NCBI GenBank assembly: GCA_964489715.1 | Contig: CAZBAK010000046.1 | Span: 1-13,750, forward strand | Reading direction: 5' to 3' | From: Tissierella_A sp964489715 | GTDB lineage: Bacteria > Bacillota > Clostridia > Tissierellales > Tissierellaceae | DNA length: 13,750 nt | Part shown: piece after piece, positions 7,087 to 13,750 of the stretch | How positions within the stretch are numbered: position 1 is the stretch's first letter | Layout: every line of letters begins with the position of its first letter | Notes under the pieces: model-generated | Seen by the model: only the letters and a program-made list of their open reading frames with translations | The model's database searches: none | Told to the model about the DNA's origin: nothing | Made by a program: the position numbers and the translations under genes

Positions 7087-7126
7087 AAAAACTGACCTAG
7101 GAGATCGATATCCTAGGTCAGTTTTT
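7087..7126 (+). terminator. Rho-independent terminator after the lipoprotein gene
   Basis: A perfect 16-bp inverted repeat (7087-7102 with 7111-7126) with an 8-nt loop has As on the left arm and Ts on the right. It could act in both directions and insulates the downstream operon from the lipoprotein gene. Confidence 0.9.
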
Positions 7127-7184
7127 CTATCTGCCTATAAAATCCATATATTAATATAAATTAACCGAATATTTCATTAATCTA

Positions 7185-7193
7185 TGATATAAC
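7185..7193 (+). promoter_or_regulatory. Possible extended -10 promoter of the kinase-helicase operon
   Basis: TGATATAAC (7185-7193) fits an extended -10 (TGnTATAAT with one change). An overlapping TATGAT (7183-7188) with TTAACC (7161-7166) at 16 bp is an alternative. Neither has a good -35. A promoter is expected between the terminator ending at 7126 and the ATG at 7233, but its exact place is uncertain. Confidence 0.35.
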
Positions 7194-7232
7194 TTTAAGT
7201 ATGAGTAAATTAGAGAACTGTGGAGGGAAGCT

Positions 7233-8588
7233 ATGGAGGATATAAAGTTTTTAGACCAGGTAAAGGAAAAGGGTAATTTTTGGTTTATGGAAATAATAAA
7301 CCAGGAGATATATGACAAATTACTAGATGCTGAAAGAATTGCCAGAATTGATTTTAAAACTTGTGGAATTCGAGCTATTAGGGGAGGCCTAGAGTGCATA
7401 ATCAGATATATGCTAGAAGATGCTAGGCTGAAAAAAGTGGATACAAAGGGAATGAAGCTATCTGAGAAAATAAATCTTTTAAGAGAAGAGTCTATACTTC
7501 CCAGTATTGGCATAGTAAAGGCTGACTTTGAAGATGGAAGATCCGGAGAGATAGACTACTATGACTTTTTAAGAAGATTTGGAAATGCCTGCTCCCATGA
7601 AGAGGTAAGAAGCTATGATATTAAGGTGGACTACCTGCAAGTATATAGGTGCCTTAAGGGCTTACATCTCTTGGTAAAAAAGTATTATCAAAAGAGAATT
7701 TCCAAGGACACTCCAGACTTTATGCCTAACTATATGCCTATAGGAGATTATTTTATCCAGGAGGCCTATGTGCCAAAGGATACACTTAGGTCCAGATGTA
7801 TTGTAGAATTTCTTGCCTATAGTTTAGATGCTAGAGATAATAGGGCCTTTTATGCCATATTGAGACTTTATAACAAGGAAGAGTTAAATGAGAACTTTAT
7901 CTTAAGAAACAATGATACCTTCCTAGAAGCTTCTAAGGCTTCTATAACTAGTGTGCCAGAAGGTATGACCAGGATGGAGGAAGTCATATCCTATGGAGAT
8001 AAGAGTTCCTTTTATATGATGGGCTATCTCTTCAATAGAGAGGCTCAGCAGCTTACAAGTCGAGTTTTAAGGGATATAGATTTAAGGAAAAGGCTTATGA
8101 TGTGTAAGAGAATAGCTGACTGCTTTTATAATCTACATAATTCAGAGGTGCCCATATATCACAGAATGATATCTGATGAAGCTATATTCTTATGTGACTT
8201 TGGTAGGGAATGGGTTCCCTATGTAATAAAGTTTGACTTTGCCAAGATCGAAATAGAAGGTGGAGGAACTGTAGTAGATGCAGCCCTTAATGCCAAGAAC
8301 AGGCTGCAGGCTATTCAACAAATAAAGTATCTATCACCAGAGTGGGCCAATATAGACGATACTACTAGGGCCGATTGGAGCAAGATAGACATATATTCCC
8401 TAGGCATACTCTTTAGTGATATCCTAATGGGAAAGATTAGTGATACAGCTGTAGAAGTGGAGAACTTATTGGATGAAGATCTGCCAGAGGAAGTAGTTAT
8501 TTTAATTGATGGCATGAGGTCAGATATACCTGGAGAAAGATACAATATAGGAGAAGTCAAAGAGATCTTAACAGAGGTGGTAGGCTAG
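7233..8588 (+). CDS. HEPN/DUF4145-like protein fused to a kinase-like (pseudokinase) domain
   Basis: A 451-residue, probably cytoplasmic protein with two parts. Residues about 25-150 are helical and resemble DUF4145/HEPN-type domains, with an R-x6-H motif (Arg115 to His122 in RFGNACSH), the kind of motif that forms the RNase centre in active HEPN proteins. Residues about 250-450 look like the C lobe of a protein kinase in eroded form. The catalytic loop reads HRMISDEA (310-317) where HRDxKPEN is expected, so the catalytic Asp, Lys and Asn are gone. DFA (335-337) stands for DFG, SPE (368-370) for APE, and DIYSLGILF (386-394) is the usual following helix. I infer a pseudokinase, perhaps a partner or sensor for the active kinase next door. 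The ribosome binding site GGAGGG (7222-7227) supports the ATG. The stop overlaps the next start by 1 nt. Confidence 0.85.
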   Translation: MEDIKFLDQVKEKGNFWFMEIINQEIYDKLLDAERIARIDFKTCGIRAIRGGLECIIRYMLEDARLKKVDTKGMKLSEKINLLREESILPSIGIVKADFEDGRSGEIDYYDFLRRFGNACSHEEVRSYDIKVDYLQVYRCLKGLHLLVKKYYQKRISKDTPDFMPNYMPIGDYFIQEAYVPKDTLRSRCIVEFLAYSLDARDNRAFYAILRLYNKEELNENFILRNNDTFLEASKASITSVPEGMTRMEEVISYGDKSSFYMMGYLFNREAQQLTSRVLRDIDLRKRLMMCKRIADCFYNLHNSEVPIYHRMISDEAIFLCDFGREWVPYVIKFDFAKIEIEGGGTVVDAALNAKNRLQAIQQIKYLSPEWANIDDTTRADWSKIDIYSLGILFSDILMGKISDTAVEVENLLDEDLPEEVVILIDGMRSDIPGERYNIGEVKEILTEVVG

Positions 8589-9457
8589 TGGAAGTAAAAT
8601 ACAAAAAAGATCATAGCTACAGGCTAATAGAGGAAAGCAAGATAGAGACAAATGGAAGTACCATATACAGGGCTCAGGACTTAGAGCTAGGCCGAGATGT
8701 CTGTGTTAAGATTGTAGATATAGAGGGAGAAAACTCTAGGGAAATAGAAAAGAAGTTAGAAAGGGCCATGCTGGAAGTCAGGGCTATGGTGGATATAAGC
8801 GAAAAGACCATATATATACCTAGTATATTTTCAACTTTTTTCGATAAGAGGGAATCCAAGCTCTATATAGTCATGAAGTGGATCCCTGGAGATAATCTAG
8901 AGAAGAGAATGGATGAAACTGACAAGAGATTTCTAGGCTGGATGATAGATCTTTGCAATATACTCTCAGCTATGGAAAAAACTAAGATTTATCATAAGGA
9001 TATAAAGCCGGAAAATATTATGATAGATTCTAAAAATGAACTCTTCTTGATTGACTTTAATATAAGTGTATCTTCTCCAAATATTATAGAGGGAACTCCC
9101 CACTACAAGGCTCCAGAAATGGACATGGGAACAAGGTATATGGGAAGGGATAAGGTGGACATCTTTTCCATAGGAGTTATACTCTACCAATACTATGCTG
9201 GTGAAGTGCCTAAGAGAGGCCAGGACTATGCTAGGAAAAGTCGCTTGGGAAAATTTCAATGGGATCTCTTTATTGAAGCTATAGAAAAGAATCCAGAAAC
9301 TCCAGAGGAGGTCAATAACATAATCAAGAAATCTATGAGGCTGGATCCAAAGGAAAGATATGCAAATATAAATGAATTAAAAAGAGAGCTAATAAGGGCA
9401 GAAAGGAGCTTGAAAAGTGGCAGAAGAAGAAAAGATGACCATAAGAACTTCTTTTAA
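8588..9457 (+). CDS. Serine/threonine protein kinase, probably active
   Basis: A 289-residue eukaryotic-like kinase domain without membrane segment or sensor domain, so cytoplasmic. Visible are the VAIK-type Lys41 (VCVKI), a possible helix-C Glu63, the catalytic loop HKDIKPEN (136-143; Asp138, Lys140, Asn143), the metal-binding Asp156 in DFN (normally DFG), APE at 175-177 within GTPHYKAPE, and DIFSIGVIL (191-199). The N-terminal glycine loop is poor (ESKIETNGSTIYRA), and Asn replaces the Gly of DFG; all residues essential for phosphotransfer remain. The start is GTG at 8588, 7 nt after GAGGTGG (8574-8580). It overlaps the previous stop as TAGTG, which implies coupled translation. Likely targets are its operon partners (inference). 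The C terminus is basic (SGRRRKDDHK) and overlaps the next small gene by 41 nt. Confidence 0.93.
   Translation: MEVKYKKDHSYRLIEESKIETNGSTIYRAQDLELGRDVCVKIVDIEGENSREIEKKLERAMLEVRAMVDISEKTIYIPSIFSTFFDKRESKLYIVMKWIPGDNLEKRMDETDKRFLGWMIDLCNILSAMEKTKIYHKDIKPENIMIDSKNELFLIDFNISVSSPNIIEGTPHYKAPEMDMGTRYMGRDKVDIFSIGVILYQYYAGEVPKRGQDYARKSRLGKFQWDLFIEAIEKNPETPEEVNNIIKKSMRLDPKERYANINELKRELIRAERSLKSGRRRKDDHKNFF
9402..9408 (+). promoter_or_regulatory. Ribosome binding site for the nested small gene
   Basis: AAAGGAG lies inside the kinase coding region, 8 nt before a GTG at 9417. It decides that start: the same frame has a TGA at 9411-9413, so GTG 9417 is the first possible start codon. Confidence 0.65.
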
Positions 9458-9569
9458 AGAAGAGATAGAAAAATCCCTAGAGGGAGAAAAGATAGAAACT
9501 CTTCCAGAAACTTTGGAAATAGAGGATGGAAGAGGATTGAATTTAGATAGATGGAGAAAGAAGAGATGA
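9417..9569 (+). CDS. Small 50-residue protein nested between kinase and helicase genes
   Basis: A short gene easily missed. The product begins MAEEEKMTIRTSFKEEIEK and ends LNLDRWRKKR; the middle is acidic, the end basic, with no membrane segment or known motif. Evidence that it is real: it fills the only gap in an otherwise gapless operon; AAAGGAG is 8 nt before its GTG; it uses the same ATA, AGA and GAA codons as its neighbours; it overlaps the kinase 3' end by 41 nt; and its stop overlaps the helicase start as ATGA (9566-9569), a classic coupling arrangement. An ATG at 9435 would give a 44-residue version but has a poor ribosome binding site. Function unknown. A kinase substrate or a helicase adaptor is a guess from position alone. 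Confidence 0.68.
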   Translation: MAEEEKMTIRTSFKEEIEKSLEGEKIETLPETLEIEDGRGLNLDRWRKKR

Positions 9570-12500
9570 AGGAAAAATTTATAGAATTTAAATCACAGGC
9601 TATAGATCTGCCTACATATGTAAGATTTTCTATTACAAAGGGAGCCTTTGAAAAGCTAAGCCTTCATCCTAAGGGGGTAAGGCCTATGCTCCTATCACTG
9701 TCTTCTGCTTCGGTCCTTCTCCTAAGCAAGGCCAAGGGTGAAGACCTCTATGAAGTTTTTACAGCTGATGGCAGCTATCTATGTAGGATCACAAAGGATA
9801 TGAGCTCTCTTTTAATAATTGGCTTCAATAAAAATGATCTAATAAAACAAAACAATGCCATGAAAAATGCCATTTGCTTTAAGCCAAGCAAGGGGGTAAT
9901 AGTTCAGGTAACTCTTGCCAAGCCCTATGACTACTTTTTTGATATTGTAAATGGCAAGCAATATAAGAAAAATAGATATTCCAATAGAAGGGTTAAAAAA
10001 TCCCTTAAGATTATTAAAAGGGAAATTGAACTTGCAAAAGAGCTGGAGGAGGAAGATCTGGAAGAAGAGGAATACAAGCCAGAGAGAAGGCTGGGCAATC
10101 TTCTTCGGTTATCAGAACACTATTCCATACTTACCAGTGAACTAGAGGAAAAAACTGCCAATGCTACAGGCAAGATTTCCTATTTTAAGATAGAGGCCTT
10201 GGAATACAATAGGCTGGACAGGGTGGCCTATAGATTCTTAGTTGATAGTCTAGATGAGAATATATTTAAGATTGGAACTAGGCTAGAGCTAGAAGATAGG
10301 GAAGGGCTTGCTCATCTGGGTGAAATAATAAATATTGAAATTGGCCCTGATCATGACTCTATAGACCTTTTATTTAACAAGCATATAGATATAAAGGACT
10401 TCTCCAGTATAGGTTGGATAGGACTGTCCTTTTCCTCTGTAAACAAGGAAGTTCAACTAGCTGCAAATGAAAAGATAAGAAATGGGGAAGCAGCTTCAAA
10501 GTATATGGACAAGGTACTTGGAAAGAGAACTTCTGCAGGATTTGAAAAAAAGGATCTAAAAGAGTTAAGAGAAGAGCTTAAGAAAAAGGAATATCCTCCA
10601 AACTCTAGCCAGATGGAGGCTATAGCCCGTGGAATAAATACAAAAGATGCCTTTTTAGTTATGGGACCACCTGGAACTGGAAAGACAACAGTTATATTGG
10701 AATGGGCAAAATACTTTGTTGAAAAGGAAAACAAGAGAGTGCTTATATCTTCTCAAAACAACAAGGCTGTAGATAATGTCTTAACTAGAATAGCAGATGA
10801 AGAAAATATAGACATTATAAGGATTGGCTCGGAATCCAAGCTTCAATCAGAAGTTAGGCCCTATATGTTTGAAAACAAGATCAAGGATCTAAGGGAAAAT
10901 ATAGTTAAAAGCACTAGTGGAAATATGGAAGAAATTCAAAATCTAATGCCGGCCTGGATAAGTTTTTCCAAGGAGTTAGAGCCTCTTATAGAGATAAATA
11001 GTGGCTTAGATAGCTTGAGAGAAGGCTTTCAAAGTGGAGTAGATAGGGAGATACTTCCTGTCTATAGAAAGCTTTTATCCTACTACAAGAGCTATAGACA
11101 GATGGAAGAGAGCATAGGCTCACTAGAGGAGAAACTAAAGGTCAGAATTGAAAAGATAGAGACCTATGAAAGGGAAAGTAAGGGCCTTAAAAAGATAATA
11201 TTTTCCCTGCCAAATCTCTTTAGAAAGGCTTTAACTAGGCGGGATGTAAAGAAGTATGATAATTTTAAGGAAGAAAATAGGCAGCTAGTAGAAGACTACA
11301 ATAAATTATATCCAGACTATAGCCTGGCATATGAAAAGACCTTGGATGGAGACTTTAAAAGCTATTATTATAAATCCATAGATAGGGACAAGGAAGCAGA
11401 AAGAGTAAAAGGGTCTATGCCAAAGGAAGGTAACAAATGGAAATTGTTTGAGAATATAAAGATAGATAGCCAGGGCTGGAAGAGTACTAGCTTCTTAAAA
11501 GATATAGTAGGGGAAATAAAGAAAGAAAAAAAGAGAGGGGAAAAGATAGTTGAAACTGTTAATATCTGGAGAGAGGAAACAGAATCTACTCAAAACTATG
11601 CCTTAAATGAGATAATACTGGAATCTGTAGATCTGGTTGGGGCCACCTGTATAGGTATAAACTCCCAGAGGCGTTTTGCCAACTTAGACTTTGATGTAAC
11701 CATAATAGATGAAGCAGGTCAGATACAGATACACAATGCACTGGTGCCTATGAGTGTATCCAATAAGCTTATAATGCTGGGAGATCACAAGCAGATACCA
11801 CCAACTAGGGATGAAGAGCTCTTGGATCTCTGCCAGGAAAATGGAGTTGACAGTGAACTTTTAGAGATGAGCTTATTTGAAATGGTCTATGATGAAATGC
11901 CAGAAGAAAACAAGATCATGCTAGATACCCAGTATAGGATGCCGGGAGAAATAGCTGATACTATTTCAGAATGGTTCTACCAGGATAATTATCTATCTGC
12001 GGATTTTAAAAGAGATATGGAGAGCAAGATACCAAAGCTGTCTAAAAAACCCTTTCTCCTAATAGATACTTCAGAGGAAAAAAATAGGCATGAAAGAAGG
12101 ATAGAAAAGGCAGGTAGTGACAACAATTTAGAGGCAAATATAGTCAGGGATCTAGTTTCCCATATATCCCTAGAAGCTCAAATCAACTTAGATGAAGTGG
12201 GAGTTATATCGGCCTACAAGTCCCAAGTAAAACTTATAAAAAGCAAGCTTAAGGAAAAGTTTTCTGAGGAGGCCATAAAGGAAATGGTGGCAACTCTGGA
12301 TAGTTTCCAGGGCCAGGAGAGGGATCTTATAATATATAGCTTTACTAAGAGTTCTAAAAGAAGTGGAAAGTCTAAGAGAATTGGCTTTTTAAATGAGCTT
12401 AGAAGACTGAATGTTGCCATGACCCGCTGTAAAGAAATGCTGATACTGATTGGTGATATGGACTTCTTATCTTCCTGTGAACATATGGAAGAAGATGACT

Positions 12501-12640
12501 ATGGAGATCCCCAGTATGACAAGAGTGAAAAAGAATTTTCCGACTTTATAAACAAGATGCTAAAGGATCTAGAAGATGGTCGTGGGGAAAGGATAAGCTA
12601 TGGAGAATTTACAAATAGGATAAGGGGAGGCACTATATAA
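9566..12640 (+). CDS. Superfamily 1 DNA/RNA helicase, UPF1/COG1112 type
   Basis: A helicase of 1024 residues from this start. Motifs in order: Walker A GPPGTGKTT (367-375), motif Ia SSQNNKAVDN soon after, Walker B/motif II DEAG (715-718), motif III GDHKQIPP (739-746), motif IV QYRMPGEIAD (789-798), motif V QGQERD (915-920) and motif VI RLNVAMTR (947-954). All catalytic positions are intact, so it should hydrolyse ATP and move on or unwind DNA or RNA. A region of more than 300 residues between Ia and II is rich in charged helices (likely coiled-coil stalk), as in UPF1-like SF1B enzymes. The first 350 residues match nothing I recognise. No nuclease motif is visible at the C terminus. I prefer ATG 9566 over ATG 9551, because GGAG (9553-9556) is well spaced from 9566 and forms ATGA coupling with the small gene; nothing suitable precedes 9551. 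Confidence 0.93.
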   Translation: MKEKFIEFKSQAIDLPTYVRFSITKGAFEKLSLHPKGVRPMLLSLSSASVLLLSKAKGEDLYEVFTADGSYLCRITKDMSSLLIIGFNKNDLIKQNNAMKNAICFKPSKGVIVQVTLAKPYDYFFDIVNGKQYKKNRYSNRRVKKSLKIIKREIELAKELEEEDLEEEEYKPERRLGNLLRLSEHYSILTSELEEKTANATGKISYFKIEALEYNRLDRVAYRFLVDSLDENIFKIGTRLELEDREGLAHLGEIINIEIGPDHDSIDLLFNKHIDIKDFSSIGWIGLSFSSVNKEVQLAANEKIRNGEAASKYMDKVLGKRTSAGFEKKDLKELREELKKKEYPPNSSQMEAIARGINTKDAFLVMGPPGTGKTTVILEWAKYFVEKENKRVLISSQNNKAVDNVLTRIADEENIDIIRIGSESKLQSEVRPYMFENKIKDLRENIVKSTSGNMEEIQNLMPAWISFSKELEPLIEINSGLDSLREGFQSGVDREILPVYRKLLSYYKSYRQMEESIGSLEEKLKVRIEKIETYERESKGLKKIIFSLPNLFRKALTRRDVKKYDNFKEENRQLVEDYNKLYPDYSLAYEKTLDGDFKSYYYKSIDRDKEAERVKGSMPKEGNKWKLFENIKIDSQGWKSTSFLKDIVGEIKKEKKRGEKIVETVNIWREETESTQNYALNEIILESVDLVGATCIGINSQRRFANLDFDVTIIDEAGQIQIHNALVPMSVSNKLIMLGDHKQIPPTRDEELLDLCQENGVDSELLEMSLFEMVYDEMPEENKIMLDTQYRMPGEIADTISEWFYQDNYLSADFKRDMESKIPKLSKKPFLLIDTSEEKNRHERRIEKAGSDNNLEANIVRDLVSHISLEAQINLDEVGVISAYKSQVKLIKSKLKEKFSEEAIKEMVATLDSFQGQERDLIIYSFTKSSKRSGKSKRIGFLNELRRLNVAMTRCKEMLILIGDMDFLSSCEHMEEDDYGDPQYDKSEKEFSDFINKMLKDLEDGRGERISYGEFTNRIRGGTI

Positions 12641-12641
12641 G

Positions 12642-13750
12642 ATGGCAAGAAAAAGAAGAAAGATGTCTATGAAAAATCAAATAGTTTTTGCTTTAAAGGA
12701 AATAAAGGAAAAGTATCCTGCTATAATGCCCTCCCAGATAGAAATGTTTTCCCCTATTTACTATCCTATAGCCATGGTAGAGATGAATTTAGATGAAATG
12801 ACCTTTGAAGACTTTGAAACAGTTCAATTAACTGTCTTAAAACTTATATCCCTAGGTCAGCTAGAGGAAGAGGTCCTGGCAGACTTGTTAGGACTCAGCG
12901 TAGGCTATATCTCTAGGGTCAAGCATCTGCTTAAGGGATATGGACATATAGAAGATGACAAGTTGACTGAGCTTGGACAAGAGTCCCTACTAGAAGAAAA
13001 GAAGATTACAAGATCCCAGGTTTGGCAAAAGTTCCAAGTAGATGGATTAAATGGCTCTCTTATAAGGATGAGTGAATTGGTTGCAGACAATAGCTTAAAT
13101 GACAAGGATGAAACTCGCTTTATAATAGGACATTTGGATTATTTAGATGGTATAAAGAGTGAAGAGATAGAAGCTCAAATAGAAGAAGGAGATTACTCTG
13201 ACTTTATAAGGCAAAAGACTGGCATATTGAATACAAATGTGCTGGCTATAAATGATGTAGAATGTACAGAAGTAAAGTATGCAGTATGTTTTTTAATGAA
13301 GTTGAAAGGGGTAGAAAGGCCTGTAATATTTGCAAAGAGATACAATGAAGAAAAAAAGGAAGTAAGGGAAAGATTTTCCTGGCAAGCCTTTAGTATAGCT
13401 GGGGAAGATGTGAGAGAAAAATATGGCTTTGAAGAAAACATACCCCTAAGCAGCCAAATGGCAGTGGACTATACAGAGAATATCTTTCAACTCATAAAGG
13501 AAAGATCCCAAGGAGTAGAAATAGATAAGGAAATCTTTAATACACTTAAAAAGCTCTACCCCTTCCAAAAAGAGGATATATCCATAGAAGGATCTAGAGG
13601 AGGCAATATTCCCCTAGTAAGTGTAAAAAGAGAATCCCTAAAAAAAGACACACCCTGGCTCAAGATCTTTCTAGAGGAAATAGAAAAATATGGACAATAC
13701 ATTATCACAAATGAACACCTCTATGGAAAGATGATAGCTATGGAGTGTAA
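12642..13750 (+). CDS. Winged-helix protein, 3' end outside the window
   Basis: The frame stays open from ATG 12642 to the window end, giving 369 codons without a stop, so the gene is partial. The ATG lies 1 nt after the helicase stop and 11 nt after AAGGGGAGG (12622-12630). The product starts with a basic stretch (MARKRRK). Residues about 58-118 look like a winged helix-turn-helix: a helix (VQLTVLKLISLG), EEEVLADLLGLS, a recognition-type helix (VGYISRVKHLLKGYG), then a wing ending KLTELGQ. The remaining visible 250 residues are mixed helix and strand with no motif I can name; no HKD (phospholipase D), PD-(D/E)XK or HNH motif is apparent. The same-strand, gapless position makes it part of the kinase-helicase operon. 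It may be a DNA-binding regulator or the target-recognition or effector subunit; what lies beyond the edge will decide. Confidence 0.83.
   Translation, partial: MARKRRKMSMKNQIVFALKEIKEKYPAIMPSQIEMFSPIYYPIAMVEMNLDEMTFEDFETVQLTVLKLISLGQLEEEVLADLLGLSVGYISRVKHLLKGYGHIEDDKLTELGQESLLEEKKITRSQVWQKFQVDGLNGSLIRMSELVADNSLNDKDETRFIIGHLDYLDGIKSEEIEAQIEEGDYSDFIRQKTGILNTNVLAINDVECTEVKYAVCFLMKLKGVERPVIFAKRYNEEKKEVRERFSWQAFSIAGEDVREKYGFEENIPLSSQMAVDYTENIFQLIKERSQGVEIDKEIFNTLKKLYPFQKEDISIEGSRGGNIPLVSVKRESLKKDTPWLKIFLEEIEKYGQYIITNEHLYGKMIAMEC

Noticed and set aside
10453..10734. Minus-strand open frame opposite the helicase Walker A region
   Set aside because: It is a shadow of the helicase frame; the plus strand there encodes the intact GPPGTGKTT motif.
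7233..13750. Recent horizontal transfer of the kinase-helicase operon
   Set aside because: Base composition and codon choice (ATA, CTA, AGA, AGG) look the same as in the genes to the left, and no integrase, repeat or tRNA flanks it within the window. Older transfer cannot be excluded.
1..13750. CRISPR array, insertion sequence, tRNA or rRNA
   Set aside because: I saw no regularly spaced direct repeats, no transposase motifs or terminal inverted repeats, and no tRNA cloverleaf or rRNA-like stretch on either strand.

Overview
The window looks like chromosome of a low-GC, anaerobic Gram-positive bacterium of the Clostridia/Tissierellia kind, possibly near Peptoniphilaceae. The grounds are AT-rich DNA with heavy use of ATA, CTA, TTA, AGA and AGG codons, strong GGAGG-type ribosome binding sites, many short hairpin-plus-T terminators, a cell-wall-binding-repeat-2 surface protein, and a lipoprotein signal. 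The genus cannot be fixed from the sequence. I see no rRNA, tRNA, CRISPR array, transposase or phage gene. Apart from the cold-shock genes, base and codon use look uniform, so nothing points to recent transfer. No gene-free stretch exceeds 300 bases.

Left part (1-4283, + strand): two almost identical cold-shock protein genes, each closed by its own terminator. The second has a clear promoter and a leader of about 130 nt. Next comes a secreted cell-wall protein (three CWB2 repeats plus a transglutaminase-like domain) that starts just after the second csp terminator, with almost no room for a promoter of its own. Then follows an unrecognised tail-anchored protein with an internal duplication, closed by a hairpin that also serves the convergent minus-strand genes.

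Middle part (4284-7126): on the minus strand, a UspA-type stress protein and, upstream of it, an NAD-dependent epimerase/dehydratase-like protein with an unusual Trp-rich and Cys/His-rich C-terminal extension. The epimerase 5' end appears damaged: a well-placed ribosome binding site and TTG start read only seven residues into a stop, and the glycine-rich NAD loop is missing. Divergent from it is a single-gene lipoprotein unit.

Right part (7127-13750, + strand): a very compact operon running off the window end. In order it encodes a HEPN-like/DUF4145-like protein fused to a degenerate kinase-like domain, a Ser/Thr kinase with catalytic residues intact, a 50-residue small protein nested between genes, a UPF1/COG1112-type superfamily 1 helicase, and a protein with an N-terminal winged helix (3' end outside the window). 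Junctions overlap (TAGTG, a 41-nt overlap, ATGA) or lie 1 nt apart. A kinase beside a COG1112 helicase recalls anti-phage systems such as Mokosh, but this gene set does not match any system I know in detail. This operon is the best candidate for an undescribed system.
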